A DNA stretch of 64,000 bases from Sycobia sp. Sy_11 (lineage: Eukaryota; Arthropoda; Insecta; Hymenoptera; Epichrysomallidae), in the NCBI GenBank assembly GCA_018907035.1, contig JACCIC010000292.1:186001-250000 (forward strand). Reading direction: 5' to 3'. The position numbers and the translations under genes are program-made. A model generated the notes under the pieces. It worked only from the letters and a program-made list of their open reading frames with translations. It had not been told where the DNA came from and made no database searches. Of the stretch, positions 11,247 through 22,848 are shown piece by piece; position 1 is the first letter of the stretch; the number at the start of each line of letters is the position of its first letter.

Positions 11247-11589
11247 CTAAGCTTTTTTTATTTGTCTATTATGAAAGCTATCAAATCCAGGCCAATTCAC
11301 GAAAATGTTATCTCCTCCACATTTAAGAATTTCTTCAACGAGGTATACATGAATCTGTATATATGAATCCTAGGAGTTCTTATATATAGAAACTTACAGC
11401 GAAGAGTTGATTTTTATAATTTTTTAAATAATAAGTTGTTGGATTTGTTGCTTCAATTCTGTTGATGGTGAATATTTTTGTTGACCAGATAGGTGTATAT
11501 CCTTTCTCAAACTTCTGCTTCAGTTTACTCACTCGTACGTTATCTCTAACATTAAATATATTGATTTTTTTCCTTAAGGTACAGCCCAT
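11247..11589 (-). pseudogene. Polinton integrase C-terminus with chromodomain, copy B
   Basis: The frame 11589-11380 contains VRVSKLKQKFEKGYTPIWST and IFTINRIEATNPTTYYLKNY, the conserved post-catalytic region. A frameshift follows, and the next block YLVEEILKCGGDNIFVNWPG (about 11.35-11.26 kb) is a chromodomain ending at a TAG (11247-11249). The catalytic core upstream has been lost. It converges on the small ORF and polymerase as in the other copies. Confidence 0.65.
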
Positions 11590-11599
11590 ACAAATGTAG

Positions 11600-12763
11600 A
11601 TAAGGTATCTATGCCGATAATTATATATTTGTATCTGTTATTTTAGAGAGCTCTAGATTACCGGAAGTGATCCAGAACTCTTGTAGTTCACCTACTTTAG
11701 TAATATAATAAGATAAAAATACAAACATAATAATATATGAAATTTTATTCTCAATCTTTTCATATAAAAACAAAAAAAACGTTCATAACCAGAACAATAT
11801 TATGTAAAATATTTTTCTAACATATTTCGACATAGATTTAAAAAATAATTTATATAGTGCAAAAACGTCTTACAACAATGGTCTGATAAGCAATTGGCTA
11901 ACTGAATTTTATAAGGTAATGAGATTCAACAACATTTTATCCACGCGTAGACTCATAAAAAAGAATTTATTATTTGAAATCATCATTGTTTTTAGATCAA
12001 CATTCTTCTGCTAATTATACTCATAATTTATCTTTATTAAAAACAGGAGGCATGAACTTGCCTGTCCCGTTCCGGGAAGTTTATGGTTTTTTTTCAATTA
12101 TTTTGTGCATGAAAGTATTTTACAGTATATACACTAAAATCTGAATAAATGGGGCTTTATTGGTAAATAATTTTGAATTTTGTTACTAAATATGTTTCAA
12201 AGAACCACAAATTTGAAAAAATATAACTTGTAGATTATTAAAAGTAAATTATAGATACCTATTATATATAATATGCGATATAAAATAAGTTCTCGAATTA
12301 AAATACGACACAAAAAATTAATAATACACTAATACATGATGCAAATAAATTACACAACACACAATGCCGAAAACTATAAAAAATTATTAATAGCGCGACG
12401 ACTTTGATTACTAGATATAGTATCACGTAATATTTTATGATTTTAATTTTTATGATTTATAATTTATGATTTTTTAGTCGCTGAATATACACGGTAAATG
12501 AATATACAATTTTTTAAAGTGGAATCAGGGGTAAATTGTCAGCAAGCGTACCTGATTTTGATGAAATTTTGTATATTTATCTATTTTGGGGTGTTGCTTA
12601 CAAATATTATACTGGCTTCTGTGGCAAATTTAATTTTCACAGTAGAATTCATAAAAACTCATTGACTGAAATTGGAATCGAATTGATCTTAATCATAAGA
12701 AACATCACAAAAAATTACCTTTTTAAGAAACTTTATAGATTTCATTAATATACATCTTCTTTT

Positions 12764-12806
<43 letters not shown>

Positions 12807-12950
12807 GAAATGATTCTGCATTTTCCTGAGCAACTAAGTGAAATTTTGGCACATGTTTTTGTATGGGGCTAGTTGCGTGCAAGACATGTCAGAGCTGCGT
12901 GGACCCGTTTTAGGGAGCCCCGAATGATCTTTTCCCTCGAGTACATTAGA
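11600..12950. other. AT-rich stretch with (TA)n at 12767-12803; no gene seen
   Basis: Mostly AT-rich unique-looking sequence. A perfect TA dinucleotide array lies at 12767-12803. Frames of up to 70 codons have AT-driven composition and no recognisable domain. Confidence 0.5.
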
Positions 12951-12956
12951 TATTTT

Positions 12957-13262
12957 TTAATGAAACTTTATATTGGTCATACCTTCGCTCGCTCTTGCTG
13001 ATCTATGTTCTATCAATTTCTGTTGCAAATCATTTAGTCGGAATTTGTATACCTCAGAAGTAACAGTTTCCTTTAGTTTTAGAAGTTCGTAGTACAGCAC
13101 ACCCTGTTGTTCCACCAAATGCACAGTAATAACTTTTAGCCATGGATGTTCAATTTTGGTGTCGATGTGGATGGTTGGCCTGGGTCCACCCATGACTTTT
13201 TCTGGTTAGGATTGTCATAGTAGATCCACTTTTCATCACCAGTCCTGTTTCAAGTTAAAACA
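12957..13262 (-). pseudogene. mariner transposase fragment (first catalytic D region)
   Basis: On the minus strand the sequence opens with TGDEKWIYYDNPNQKKSWVD, which contains the first catalytic Asp of a mariner DDE domain. It continues in two frames through a Trp-rich segment to ASEGMTNIKFH, where it stops short of the second catalytic Asp. At least one frameshift is present and both ends are missing. The gene product would have cut and pasted a mariner element. Confidence 0.65.
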
Positions 13263-14105
13263 TTTGAAGTGGAGATTTATATTATTATTATTGATATGAA
13301 AATATCATTTACATACCATGTACATTGTGCATAAATTAAAAATATGCAACTTAAGTTTGCAATCATTATATATAAATTATTGTAACATTGAAGCTAGCAT
13401 TTTCTAACGTTTATTACGATTTGTGATAAATTTATTGATAATAAGTCATCATCATCATTGCAGTATATTCATTTTATTATCTATAGATAATTTTAGTTAT
13501 TATTTATAGAAAAGTATTGTTAAAAATTCAATGCCTTTTACAAATATATATGTCATTTTATATATTTCTTCTCTCTTTCCATTCCATACTTTAATCCTAT
13601 AATAAATATAAAACTTATATTGAACATAATGAATACTTACATAAAAAATAATAAATGAGATTCAAAAAGAATTTATACTAGTCGGATCTACTTAATTATA
13701 TGATAAGATTTTAAAGATACATCTTTATTCATAAACTTTGCACATGTACAACTTCTCTTCTCAAATTCCCTTTTACATGAAATTGTGTAACAATATTATT
13801 TACGTAAATTTATTAAAAAGTGTTACGTGTTCCGAGCCCCCTTTGGTATAAATTAAAGAATATTTAAGTAATTCTCATTATTGTATTCGATGCTTTTTTA
13901 ATAATGTAGAAAATAGTGTCAAATATAATTATTAATAAAATATTCTAAATAATAGCCTTACTAATGCGCATGTCATTTTGAATAATAAAACAAAAAATAA
14001 ACAATAAGCTTACAAGTTATTTTCAAATAGAAATCAGAAAATACTTTTAATATATTAACACAAAAATATTCTATAATTAAATTATAAATCAGTTCATTGA
14101 TTTAG
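13260..14105. repeat. Dispersed AT-rich repeat, copy 1 (about 0.85 kb)
   Basis: This segment is clearly similar over most of its length to 52.62-53.88 kb plus 57.55-57.75 kb, and partly to 48.96-49.18 kb (for example CATAAACTTTGCACATGTACAACTT and AATAATGTAGAAAATAGTGTCAAATATAATTA). A reverse-strand piece lies near 60.21-60.30 kb. It has no coding potential and is an unclassified interspersed repeat. Confidence 0.55.
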
Positions 14106-14184
14106 TCAGATCTCCTACTGATTGTGATAAACGGAAACATAATAATATAGGCTTTTTATATGTTATTTAAGATCGCTTTATTTA

Positions 14185-14345
14185 TTCTTCCAAATACCGA
14201 TGCTAATCAGCGAGGGAGGTCTACAATGTGTTTGTAAACAAAACACCTGTAAATTATTCCAGCAGTGCTTGTGTCAATCGGCCGAGACCGGGATTTGAAT
14301 TCGCATCACCAAGTTACTAGTCCTTCGCTCTAGCGATGGAGAATA
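14185..14345 (-). repeat. tRNA-derived SINE, copy 1
   Basis: On the minus strand the region near 14345-14272 reads like a tRNA: TAGAGCGAAGGACTAGTAAC (A-box side, anticodon region) followed by a B-box-like ATTCAAATCCCGGTCTCGGC. A related copy lies at 33.29-33.42 kb in the same orientation, including the tRNA-unrelated body (CTTCCAAATA). The repetition indicates a SINE rather than a tRNA gene. Confidence 0.55.
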
Positions 14346-15250
14346 ATATTTGTTCTTAAAGTATTAAGCAATTTACTGCTCATAAATCTTATATGTATTT
14401 TTAAATCTTCATATAAAATATTCTATAACAGTAGATAGGCTATGGGCATTCTAGCACATGGGCATTCTGACACACTCTCCCCGCCTGAAATCTGTGCTTT
14501 GGCCCTATGGGAATTCAAGCACACCTGCCCCCCTTAAAAACTGTGCTGAGGTCTCCTGCATATTGTAATCTATAGAGAATGAGGTCGCCTTCCGAAACGA
14601 TGCCGCTCTCACTATATTATATTCGATAAAGAGAGAGAGAGAGATGAGGAACGACTCGATTCATCATTTCGATTCATTAAATTTGAGCAGAGTGATGTTT
14701 TTTCACGATCAAAATTTAATATGCGTGTGTGAAAAGCGAACACCGTTGATGGTTATCTATTATTATAGAAAATACGTGCCCATATACTGTATACTGAAAG
14801 CGAGTTATTTTTTTTTGCCGGTCGCCTTAGCCCTCGCTTTAAATCTTTACGATTTCGGTAGAATACAACATTAATGCGATTGAAAATCAAAGGGAGTGAC
14901 TGTGGGAAACCAGCATATACGCGTTCTATTTTCAAATTGTTTACTTCTTGTAATGAGCATGGAAAAGTAGGTCTGAGGAGAGGCGAATATGTGCGCCTCT
15001 TGATATATTGACCGAGGGTGACTGATCAATTAGTTTAATCCGATTATGATTAATGTTTATAGATGAATATTGTTATAAGGAACAGGTGAGACCATACTAA
15101 ATGCTGGAAGCGAGATATTTTTTCATAGATTCTTTGCATATTTTTTCAGAGATCCTTTCCATAATATACTAAACGAAGGCGGTTCTTCTTTTTTATTTTT
15201 TTTTTAATCAATAGAAACGTTTTCTCATAGAAGGACAGCACTGGAAAACT

Positions 15251-15260
15251 GTATAAAAGC
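15251..15260 (+). promoter_or_regulatory. TATA box of the leader gene, copy C
   Basis: GTATAAAAGC, about 71 bases before the ATG at 15331. It is identical to the element before the copy A leader gene. Confidence 0.6.
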
Positions 15261-15330
15261 GGAATCGCAGTGAGTTTTTCCATCACAATCTGCTTTCAAA
15301 TTTCGAAGTTCTATAATATTAAAATTGAAA

Positions 15331-15993
15331 ATGAAGGTTGCTGTGAGCACGGCAGGCAGCGGCAGCAGCAACGGCAACAGCAACAGCACCGGGAAGCGGC
15401 TGCCTGCTGCAGAAAAGACTCCCTGAAGCAGGGGGAAATATTTCAAGTCGATGGACTTTTTTGGGCAGGAAGAGGAGGAGGAGGAGGATGCACGGCCGAC
15501 GACACCAATTTCGATCGTTGCAGCCTCGCTTACAAGGGCTGTAATGCCCTGATGTGAACCGGAGATAAGGAGCTTTCCAGGTTCTGTGACGGACTGGGGA
15601 GCACTGTATCGAAGAGCACAGCACATGACGGAAGCCATTTGTCAGGCAGTAAAGTTTACCGAATTGTTCGATAAGATAGATAGAGGTAAGTTAAGAAAAA
15701 TAATGATTATTTTAAAATTGTTTTATTTAAAATATATTACTATTTTATATATTTTAAATACACTTAATATTTAATTTTAATGTACTAATATTAATATTCA
15801 TGATTTTGTTTATTTGTTACAGGAACAAAGAATGGAAGTAGTCGGCCCAGCAAATGCTCAAGGAGCCTATCGGTCAGGAAGGAGAGAAGAATCCGTCCGA
15901 GAACGTCGAGGATGACGACAACGACGACATAGCACCAGAGCCGCAGCCCATCGATCGCAAGCATGTGATATTCGAGCTGTATGAGCGTTGAGG
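15331..15993 (+). pseudogene. Leader gene with one intron, copy C
   Basis: Exon 1 (15331-15685) starts MKVAVSTAGSGSSNGNS, shares the acidic patch (EEEEEEDARPTTPISIV) and the tail FTELFDKIDRG with copy A, and has two in-frame TGA codons. A GT-AG intron follows (15686-15822). Exon 2 begins at 15823 and carries a long acidic frame (ENVEDDDNDDIAPEPQ) ending HVIFELYER near 15990, reached only after a frameshift. Exon 2 of copy A instead leads into polymerase-like sequence, so the downstream halves differ. Function unknown. A long antisense ORF here is a shadow. Confidence 0.5.
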
Positions 15994-15999
15994 AAATCA

Positions 16000-16372
16000 A
16001 CGCCGAACCTCCCCCAGCGCAGCCAAGGCAGCCAAGGATCGTAAAGGACGTTAGATTAAAAAAAATGGAATTAAATTGAATTGAAAAAAAAATGCTTTTA
16101 TTAAATGTATGAAAATAATAAAGAAAATATATTATATTTTATAATAAACGAATGAAATGTAAAAAAACGAATAAAATGTATGAAAATATAAAAGAAAGTG
16201 TGTTGCAAAAAATAAGTAAATATATAAAGAATTGGGAAAAGACAAAATTATGACGTTTTACCATCATTTACCATTCCTACCTTTCCTCATAGAATAAAAT
16301 ATTAGTATTAAATTTTTATTACCGTAATAATAATTTAAATAATTAATTAATAATAATAATTATATAATAATA

Positions 16373-16417
<45 letters not shown>

Positions 16418-17130
16418 GATACTAATTAATAATAAATAATTACATTAACTCTCATTAAAAATAAAATAATTTCATTATCATTAATCTAATTTCATTAATC
16501 AATACAATTTATTTCATTCTTATTATTAATTAAAATTAATTGAATATTAGTATATAAAAAGATTAAAATGCTTATGTAATTAGAAATAAAAAATGAAAAG
16601 AAATATTTCGAAGATGTCTGCAATTACCAAAGGTAAAAGCAGGGCACGAACGATTTATTTATGTATACTCTAATACATGTACTAGAAGATGCGAGCAAAC
16701 GACAAGCTAGAAGTGAAGCGGAACGCGCAGTAGAGTAGCTAGATCACCAACGAGAAGGCGACCCACGATCGGGGGCAGGGGGGGCTTGCCCCCTCCAAAA
16801 TTTTTTTTGAAGGTATATTTCTTGGAAATAATTTCCAAGAATTTCGTGAAAATTCTGAGAATTTCTTTTTTATTTTTAAAAAATTGATAGTAACAAATTT
16901 TTTTCATTCATTTTAAAAATTTTTTTCATTTGTTTACTATTTAGTTATTTTATTTTATTAAATTACTTCAATATTTTTTTATTATATAAGAATTTATATT
17001 ATATTATTTATAATTTATAATAAAATAATATTAATAATTGAAATAAAACTTGCAAATCTGATTTTTTTCAAAATATATAATATTTATTAATATAAATTTT
17101 TTTACAAATTTCATTTTACAATAATGCTAT
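16000..17130. other. AT-rich stretch, no gene seen; (TA)n at 16374-16414
   Basis: Very AT-rich with one TA array. A slightly GC-richer patch at about 16.63-16.79 kb has no coding signal I trust. Confidence 0.5.
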
Positions 17131-17132
17131 CT

Positions 17133-17937
17133 TTAGTCAATTTCATCTTGTCCATACTTTCCACTCAAAGAATTTTGCAACCACGTACACATTATTGTGA
17201 CATTCCGTATCGTACACATTGGTATACTACGGCTGCATAATGGATGGTTGTGGCAAATCACATTTTGACCTTCACTCTGCAATATTTGCAATGATGGGCA
17301 ATGCAGCTCCTTCACATCAGATATAAAATTTAGAATTAGAAAAAAAGTATGAAAAAAGTATGAAAAAGTATGAAAAAGTATGAAAAAGTATGAAAAAGTA
17401 TGAAAAAGTATAAAAAAGTATGAACAATGTCTGAACATTGTATGAAAATATGCTTTTCCATAAAGTTTATTTTTAATTACTTTTTGAAATATATACATGA
17501 AATAAATATAACGATGATTATAAGTATGCAAATTACTTACATATTAGGCAGAATGATTGTCAACCATTCCTTCTTCTCTCGTCCCTTCACATATAATTTT
17601 TTTACTCCTGTACAGCATATCTCCAATGTTCTTTTGAGCCTATGCTATGGAATGTCACCAGTATCTCATTCAAGCCCATGGTAATCACACTGCAACCGGT
17701 GAACTTTTTTTTTTCATTCCATGACAAGTCACTCCATGGAAATTGTGACTTAAAGATATATACTGTAGGTAGTGCACCTCTTTCTATACCTAATAAACTA
17801 AATTCTTTTAAAATGAAAATTTGCACCCCTCTTGACTGAAAACCCTGCATGTCGCAAAAGAGCACTTTGTCTTCTGACAAAGTGCTCTTCAGAATATTTT
17901 TTCTAAACATTACTTCGTATTCTTTCAGTCTAGCCAT
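17133..17937 (-). pseudogene. Unknown Polinton-associated gene with intron, copy C
   Basis: The frame opens at 17937 (MARLKEYEVMFRKNILKS). A conserved-looking block, VLFCDMQGFQSRGVQIFILK, is followed by EFSLL, then FKSQFPWSDLSWNEKKK, and after a frameshift EKKEWLTIILPN. A GTAAGT donor follows (about 17.54 kb). A candidate last exon at about 17.33-17.13 kb reads VKELHCPSLQILQSEGQNV and ends GKYGQDEID. Copy D has a homologue at 37.64-37.95 kb with FILKEFSLL, PFPWSELIWSEKK and EKKEWLSNLLPN in the same order and orientation, upstream of its polymerase. I do not know the function. An Asp in the FCDMQGF block and a Glu in KEF give a faint resemblance to a DEDD exonuclease first motif, which is speculation. 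Confidence 0.5.
17340..17425. repeat. Tandem repeat, unit about 11 bp (AAAAAGTATGA)
   Basis: About seven to eight near-perfect units in a row, lying in the putative intron of the minus-strand gene. Confidence 0.85.
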
Positions 17938-18659
17938 TTTCAGTTTAATTCTATTTACCGATAGTTAGAAGTGTTGATTATGAATGTAAGTTCTATGCTT
18001 ATGCATTCATTTTTATAATAGTTCTTCCCCTCCTCGTGAAATGAGAACTGTCCTACAATTGGTTCAGAAAAAATAAAATAGTTTCGATTGGCTGAATGAA
18101 GATTGAATTTTTTTGGTTGGTTGCAAGTCACTTCATCCCCTCTATTCTTAGAGAAGGTCACTTACGATTGGGCGTGCGAGAAGAAAAGCATTTGTACGTT
18201 GAGAAAGGAAGTAACGGTAGATATTTAGATGGTCCTAAAACTCTACACGCCCCTGCCGTAGGAAATTACGTTTATGAGAGAACGTTCAAGGAGAAAGGAT
18301 GATATTTTGATTGGTTTTAGTCAGACAATATTCATCTTTATTCTGCATATATTCTTCTCACTCTAACACGCTAATGAATGTTTTCTATCGTAGGCTTGAC
18401 AATATGCTTCCATTTCTGTTTCCCGTTCTCCTTATTTTTCATTTTCCTTTAAAAGCGAGACAGTTTCTTGGAGGAACACTGTTTCTAAACCACAGTTAAA
18501 TAAGTTCAGTTTCATCTTTCTTATTTTTTTCTATTGCCAGTTATATAAGTGTATTGTATTGTAACAGTGAATAAAGACGCAATATTAATTGAAGTCTGAT
18601 ATATTTTAAATATTTTTTTTGAATATATTTTATTACTTAACGTTAAAATAATAGTAAGA

Positions 18660-21240
18660 TGTTTTATCTTTCGTCTGTCGAGTTTCAAGTGAAACAACTT
18701 CGTGATATTTACGAGCGTGGCAATGAATTGAACGTAATCGAACTCGAGAATTATTGAATAATAACTGAACAGGCTTTGTTAGAGCTAAGAGAATTTGGAA
18801 CAAAACAATGTCTCTCTCGAGGAGGAAAAATATATTTCATTCACAAATTATATGGATGACTATGAGTTTAGGTTCTTAGATTAGAAGATTTTTGCCATCA
18901 TCCTTAGAGAAACTTGCGTCATATCTAAATAATGTATCAATAGCAATGCAGGAATTTCAATTAGATGGATGCTCAAATTGAAAATACTGATGTTGTTAGA
19001 GGTAAAGGAATATTTCCTTACGATTTTGTAGATGGACTTGATAAATTAATAAGTACAAAACTGCCGTCGAAAATGATTTTAATAATAAATTGACAGATTC
19101 AGGTGTTAGTGAGGAAGACTATAAGCATGCTGTTCAAGTGTGGGAAAGTTTTAATATAAGAACATAAGGAGAGTATTCGAATTTATATTTAAAAACAGAT
19201 GTTCTACTCTTAGCAAATGTCTTTGAAAGTTTTCGAGAGAGATCTATTAAAGCATACGGCTTATGCCCTGCACATTTTTACACTACTCCAGGATTAACAT
19301 TTGCAGGAGCTCTTAAAATGACAAAGGTGTAATTAGAGCTTCTAACAGATATTGACGTGTTATTATTTATTGAATCAGGCATTCGAAGTGAAATAAGTCA
19401 GTGCTGCAATCGATATGCAAAGGCAAATAATCCATATATAGGATCGACATATGATGAAAAAAAGAAGACAAAGATACTTTTATATTATGATATAAATAAT
19501 TTATATGGATGGGCGATGGTACAGCATTTACCAGTTGGAAAATTTAAATCGGTTGATTATGAATCAAATCGTGACTTTTTCAATACACCAGCAGATTCTG
19601 ACGTAGGTTATATTGCTGAAGTAGATTTGGAGTATCCAGAGGAAATACATGATATTCATCGTGATTTACCTTTCTGTGCCGAGCATCGTACACCACCTGG
19701 TTTAGAACAGAAGAAACTTCTAACTACTTTGAATGATAAGTCAATGAATATAATTCATTATCGCGCCCTTAAGCAAGCGCTCGACAATGGTCCTTCATTG
19801 AAAAACGTACATAGAATTTTGAGCTTTGAACAGAATCCTCAGTAAAAATTTTATGTTATACTAAATACTGAAAAGCGAAAGCATGCAAAGAATGAGTGTG
19901 AAAAACTCTTTTATAAACTGTTAATTAATGCTGTTTATAGAAAATATAGTCAGCGAGAGCGATCTCACGTTGATGTACGGATAGTAGATAAATTTATTGG
20001 CCGATATGGAGCAGAGGCACGCATAGCTCTACCTAATTATCATAGCTGTGCAATTTTTGATGAAAATTTAGTTGCCACTCAGCTGAAAACAACCAGTATA
20101 ACAATCAAAAAGCCTATATACGTTGGGCTTTGTATCCTCGATTTATCAAAAACATTAGTCTACGATTTTCACTACTCTTATATGAAACGGTGAGTGGGCG
20201 AAAAGTATAAACTCTTGTATACTGACACTGATAGCTTGATACATGAAGTAGAGGACATTGAAATGAATCAAATAATGAAAGAAGATATTCATAGATTTGA
20301 TACTTCTGATTATGATGAAAATAATCAGTGTGGAATTCCACTTGAAAATCAAAAAATTCCTGGACTAATGAAAGATGAATGTAATGAAAAGATCATAATG
20401 GAATTTATTGGTTTACCTAGTAAAATGTAGAGTATTTTGGTTGATGGAGGAGGGACAGTAAAAAACGCTACAGGTATTAATTCGAGTGTAGTGAAGAAAT
20501 CAATTACATTCGATGATTATAGAAGATGCTTGGAAGACCTGGTAATTATTCAACAAGAGCACTGCACTATTCGTTCAAAATTACACATAGTGCATACAGA
20601 AAAACAGAAAAAAATTGCCCTATGTCCATTTGATGATAAAAGATATTTATTGCCTAATACTACAGACACATTACCTTGGGATCACAATAAAATTCAAGAA
20701 GAGCAAATGTTGGAAGCTGAAAGTAAGATAGAAAGGGAAATAATGGGAAGTACAGGTCAGCAAATGGAAGAAAAGGGGAAGGATATTGTGAGGGGATACG
20801 ATGAGTCTAATGGAAAAGGAGCTGAATTAGCTGTGGTCACTGGAGAAGAAGAGAGAGAGAATACAATGGGCAATGAGATTCGAGTCACGGTACATGTACA
20901 TGCAGAACAAAAGGGTAGGGATAAAGTAACTAATGAAAATCAAGTTATGCGAGAAAGAATGACGCTCTATAGCAATCATGGTTATCTATGAAGCATTGAG
21001 TATAATACATCTGACGAACTAATGCACGAATGGAATCCTGAGGTAATTCTGAAAGTCTTGAAAGGGGTAAGCTCAGTTGAAGCCGAGGGATGGGATGTAC
21101 TCCATGAGGCAATAGAAAGGGCAGAATTTATAATGGGGAATCAGCTATATGAAGAGATGGAGGATGACGAGGAACTCATTTGAGCAGTTGAAGAGTTCGA
21201 GAATTGTCTATCATCTCCAAGGAAAACAAGACTAATCTAA
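18660..21240 (+). pseudogene. Polinton family-B DNA polymerase, copy C (palm domain present)
   Basis: An N-terminal scrap (GNELNVIELENY) is followed after a large deletion by exonuclease-region sequence (18.85-19.1 kb) and then most of the polymerase domain: FYTTPGLTFAGALKM, motif A region LLYYDINNLYGWAM (about 19.48 kb), YIAEVDLEYPEEIHD, motif B region KLLINAVYRKYSQRE (Gly of the copy D version changed to Arg), and motif C YTDTDSLI (about 20.22 kb). The C-terminal extension continues through DDKRYLLPNTTDTLPWD and an acidic tail ending near 21240. I count stops at about 19165, 19330, 19840, 20190, 20430 and 20990 plus frameshifts. It is the best template here for aligning the polymerases, but is not functional. 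Confidence 0.85.
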
Positions 21241-21331
21241 TAAGGAAAGATTCATAGTTAATTTTCTCTTTAAAAAAAAATTTTTTACTATTTTTTGAAT
21301 TAAAAAGAAAAATTTTTTTGTTTTCTTTAGA

Positions 21332-21600
21332 ATGGACTTAACTACTCTTAATAAGATATCTAAGAGCGAGTTCTTGCGACGAAAGAAATGTACAGAATTC
21401 AAGAAAAATCAGCAGTACATGATGACTGCTCTTAAGCAAGTCACTACAAGATATAGCACCAAAGTCGTTGCGGAATTGGACGAGAACTTTCAAATATATT
21501 TGAAAAGAGGAAGAAATTGTCATAAATATGGCTAAATAAGCTTTGTTTATTTATAGTGTATCAGGGCGGTAGTTTTAAGTTTAACACTTCTACTTCATAA
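21332..21600 (+). pseudogene. Conserved small ORF beside Polinton PolB, copy C
   Basis: Opens MDLTTLNKISKSEF and stays close to copy A through KVVAELDENFQIYL. About 20 codons are then missing and the frame shifts, but the C-terminal block FIVYQGGSFKFNTSTS is still readable to the stop at 21600. Position and direction match copies A and B. Confidence 0.6.
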
Positions 21601-21918
21601 ATATTAATAAAACACACATAGATTAATTTCTTATAATTATTTATTTGTAAAAAAAATAGGTTAGTTCACCCTATACATGTTGATTATTTGAAAAAACAGG
21701 AAAAAAGGGAGGGAAAAAGGAAAGAGACAGAGAGAGAAGGACAATAAAAATTATTATAATATAGTTAATATATAGTATAAAATACCTTGCTAATAGTCAA
21801 GTTTATAAAAGTTTTTCTGTAAGATTGAATCGTGGCCATTTTCTTATAAAAAAATTATTATCGGTCTTCTACTGGGTGATTAATAATTAAGTACCCCGTT
21901 ACAACTTATATATTGCTT

Positions 21919-22835
21919 TCATTTAATGTCTTTTTTATTTATCCAACTATTATGCTCATTATTGAATCTTAACCGTTTTACATATACGCGGTTACCACTC
22001 TTTTTTAGTACTTTGTCTACAAGATAAATTTCAGGGTACTTAGTCTTTTGAAATTCAGTTTCATCAAAACCCCCCGACATAGGTTTATCGTAATAATCTT
22101 TAAGGTTATAAGTTACTGGATTAGTTTTTACAACTCTTGTTATTGTAAAAATTTCTGTGGACCAATTAGGTGTGTAGCCTTTGTCAAAATATGTTTTATT
22201 TTACTTATTCGTATATTATCTCCAACACTATATTTCGGTATTTTCCTTGGCATCGTCTCAGTTAAAAAACGCTTTTTCACCTCCATTTCGTTTCCTTATT
22301 TTACATTTTTAGGCTCAATTCCTATTGTTCGATGTTTTCGTGAATTATAAACCTTGACTAAGTCCGACAGTATAGTTTATCATTTATAATTTCTTTGCTT
22401 ACTGAATTGAATCCACATTGTATTTTTTAACGTTCTATTAAAACGTTCGCATGAGCTTGCATGAAGGTTGTTGTGTGAAGAGTATAGATTTATCTTATAC
22501 TTTTTCATGAGATTCTGAAAATGTCAATTGTAAAATTCTTTTCCTTGATCAGTTTGTAAATTAGATAGCACTCTTCCTTGTTTGAAGATTTCATTCATAG
22601 GCAAACTGACGTCATTACCATTATGTGTCTTTACTGGCATAGCCCATGCAAATTTTGAAAATATATCAATAACTGTGAGTAAGTAACGAAACCCTTTACT
22701 CTCCTTGCAGTAAGGAATCATTTCTACAAGATCAACTTGCCATGTCTCGTCTCTTCTACGGATATCATATTTTCGTCGCTTATATCGACGATGTGTAGGT
22801 TTGTGCAGCTCTACAGCTACTTTTTGGCGTATCAT
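21919..22835 (-). pseudogene. Polinton integrase (DDE) with chromodomain, copy C
   Basis: Starts MIRQKVAVELHKPTHRRY at 22835. The catalytic core shows the first Asp in LLTVIDIFSKFAWAMPVK, the second in NLQTDQGKEFYN and the Glu in SSCERFNRTLK, so all three acidic residues are readable although the frame breaks near 22.52 kb. Further on are a DNA-binding-like region, EIYLVDKVLKKSGNRVYVKR (chromodomain) and a stop at 21919-21921. The enzyme would integrate the element, giving short target duplications. Full length matches the family well, but at least three frameshifts or stops inactivate it. Confidence 0.8.
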
Positions 22836-22848
22836 TTTTTAGTAATTT

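Larger units (their letters stand above)
8770..11590 (+). mobile_element. Polinton-type element, copy B (heavily degraded)
   Basis: Polymerase remains (8.77-10.6 kb, +), the small ORF (10.85-11.09 kb, +) and the integrase C-terminus (11.59-11.25 kb, -) follow one another in the same convergent order as copies A and C. The protein sequence differs more from A, C and D than those differ from each other, so B belongs to another subfamily or is older. No structural genes remain beside it. Confidence 0.65.

Noticed and set aside
14272..14345. Functional tRNA gene
   Set aside because: The head is tRNA-like, but the stems pair poorly and a second copy shares flanking non-tRNA sequence, so it is a SINE.
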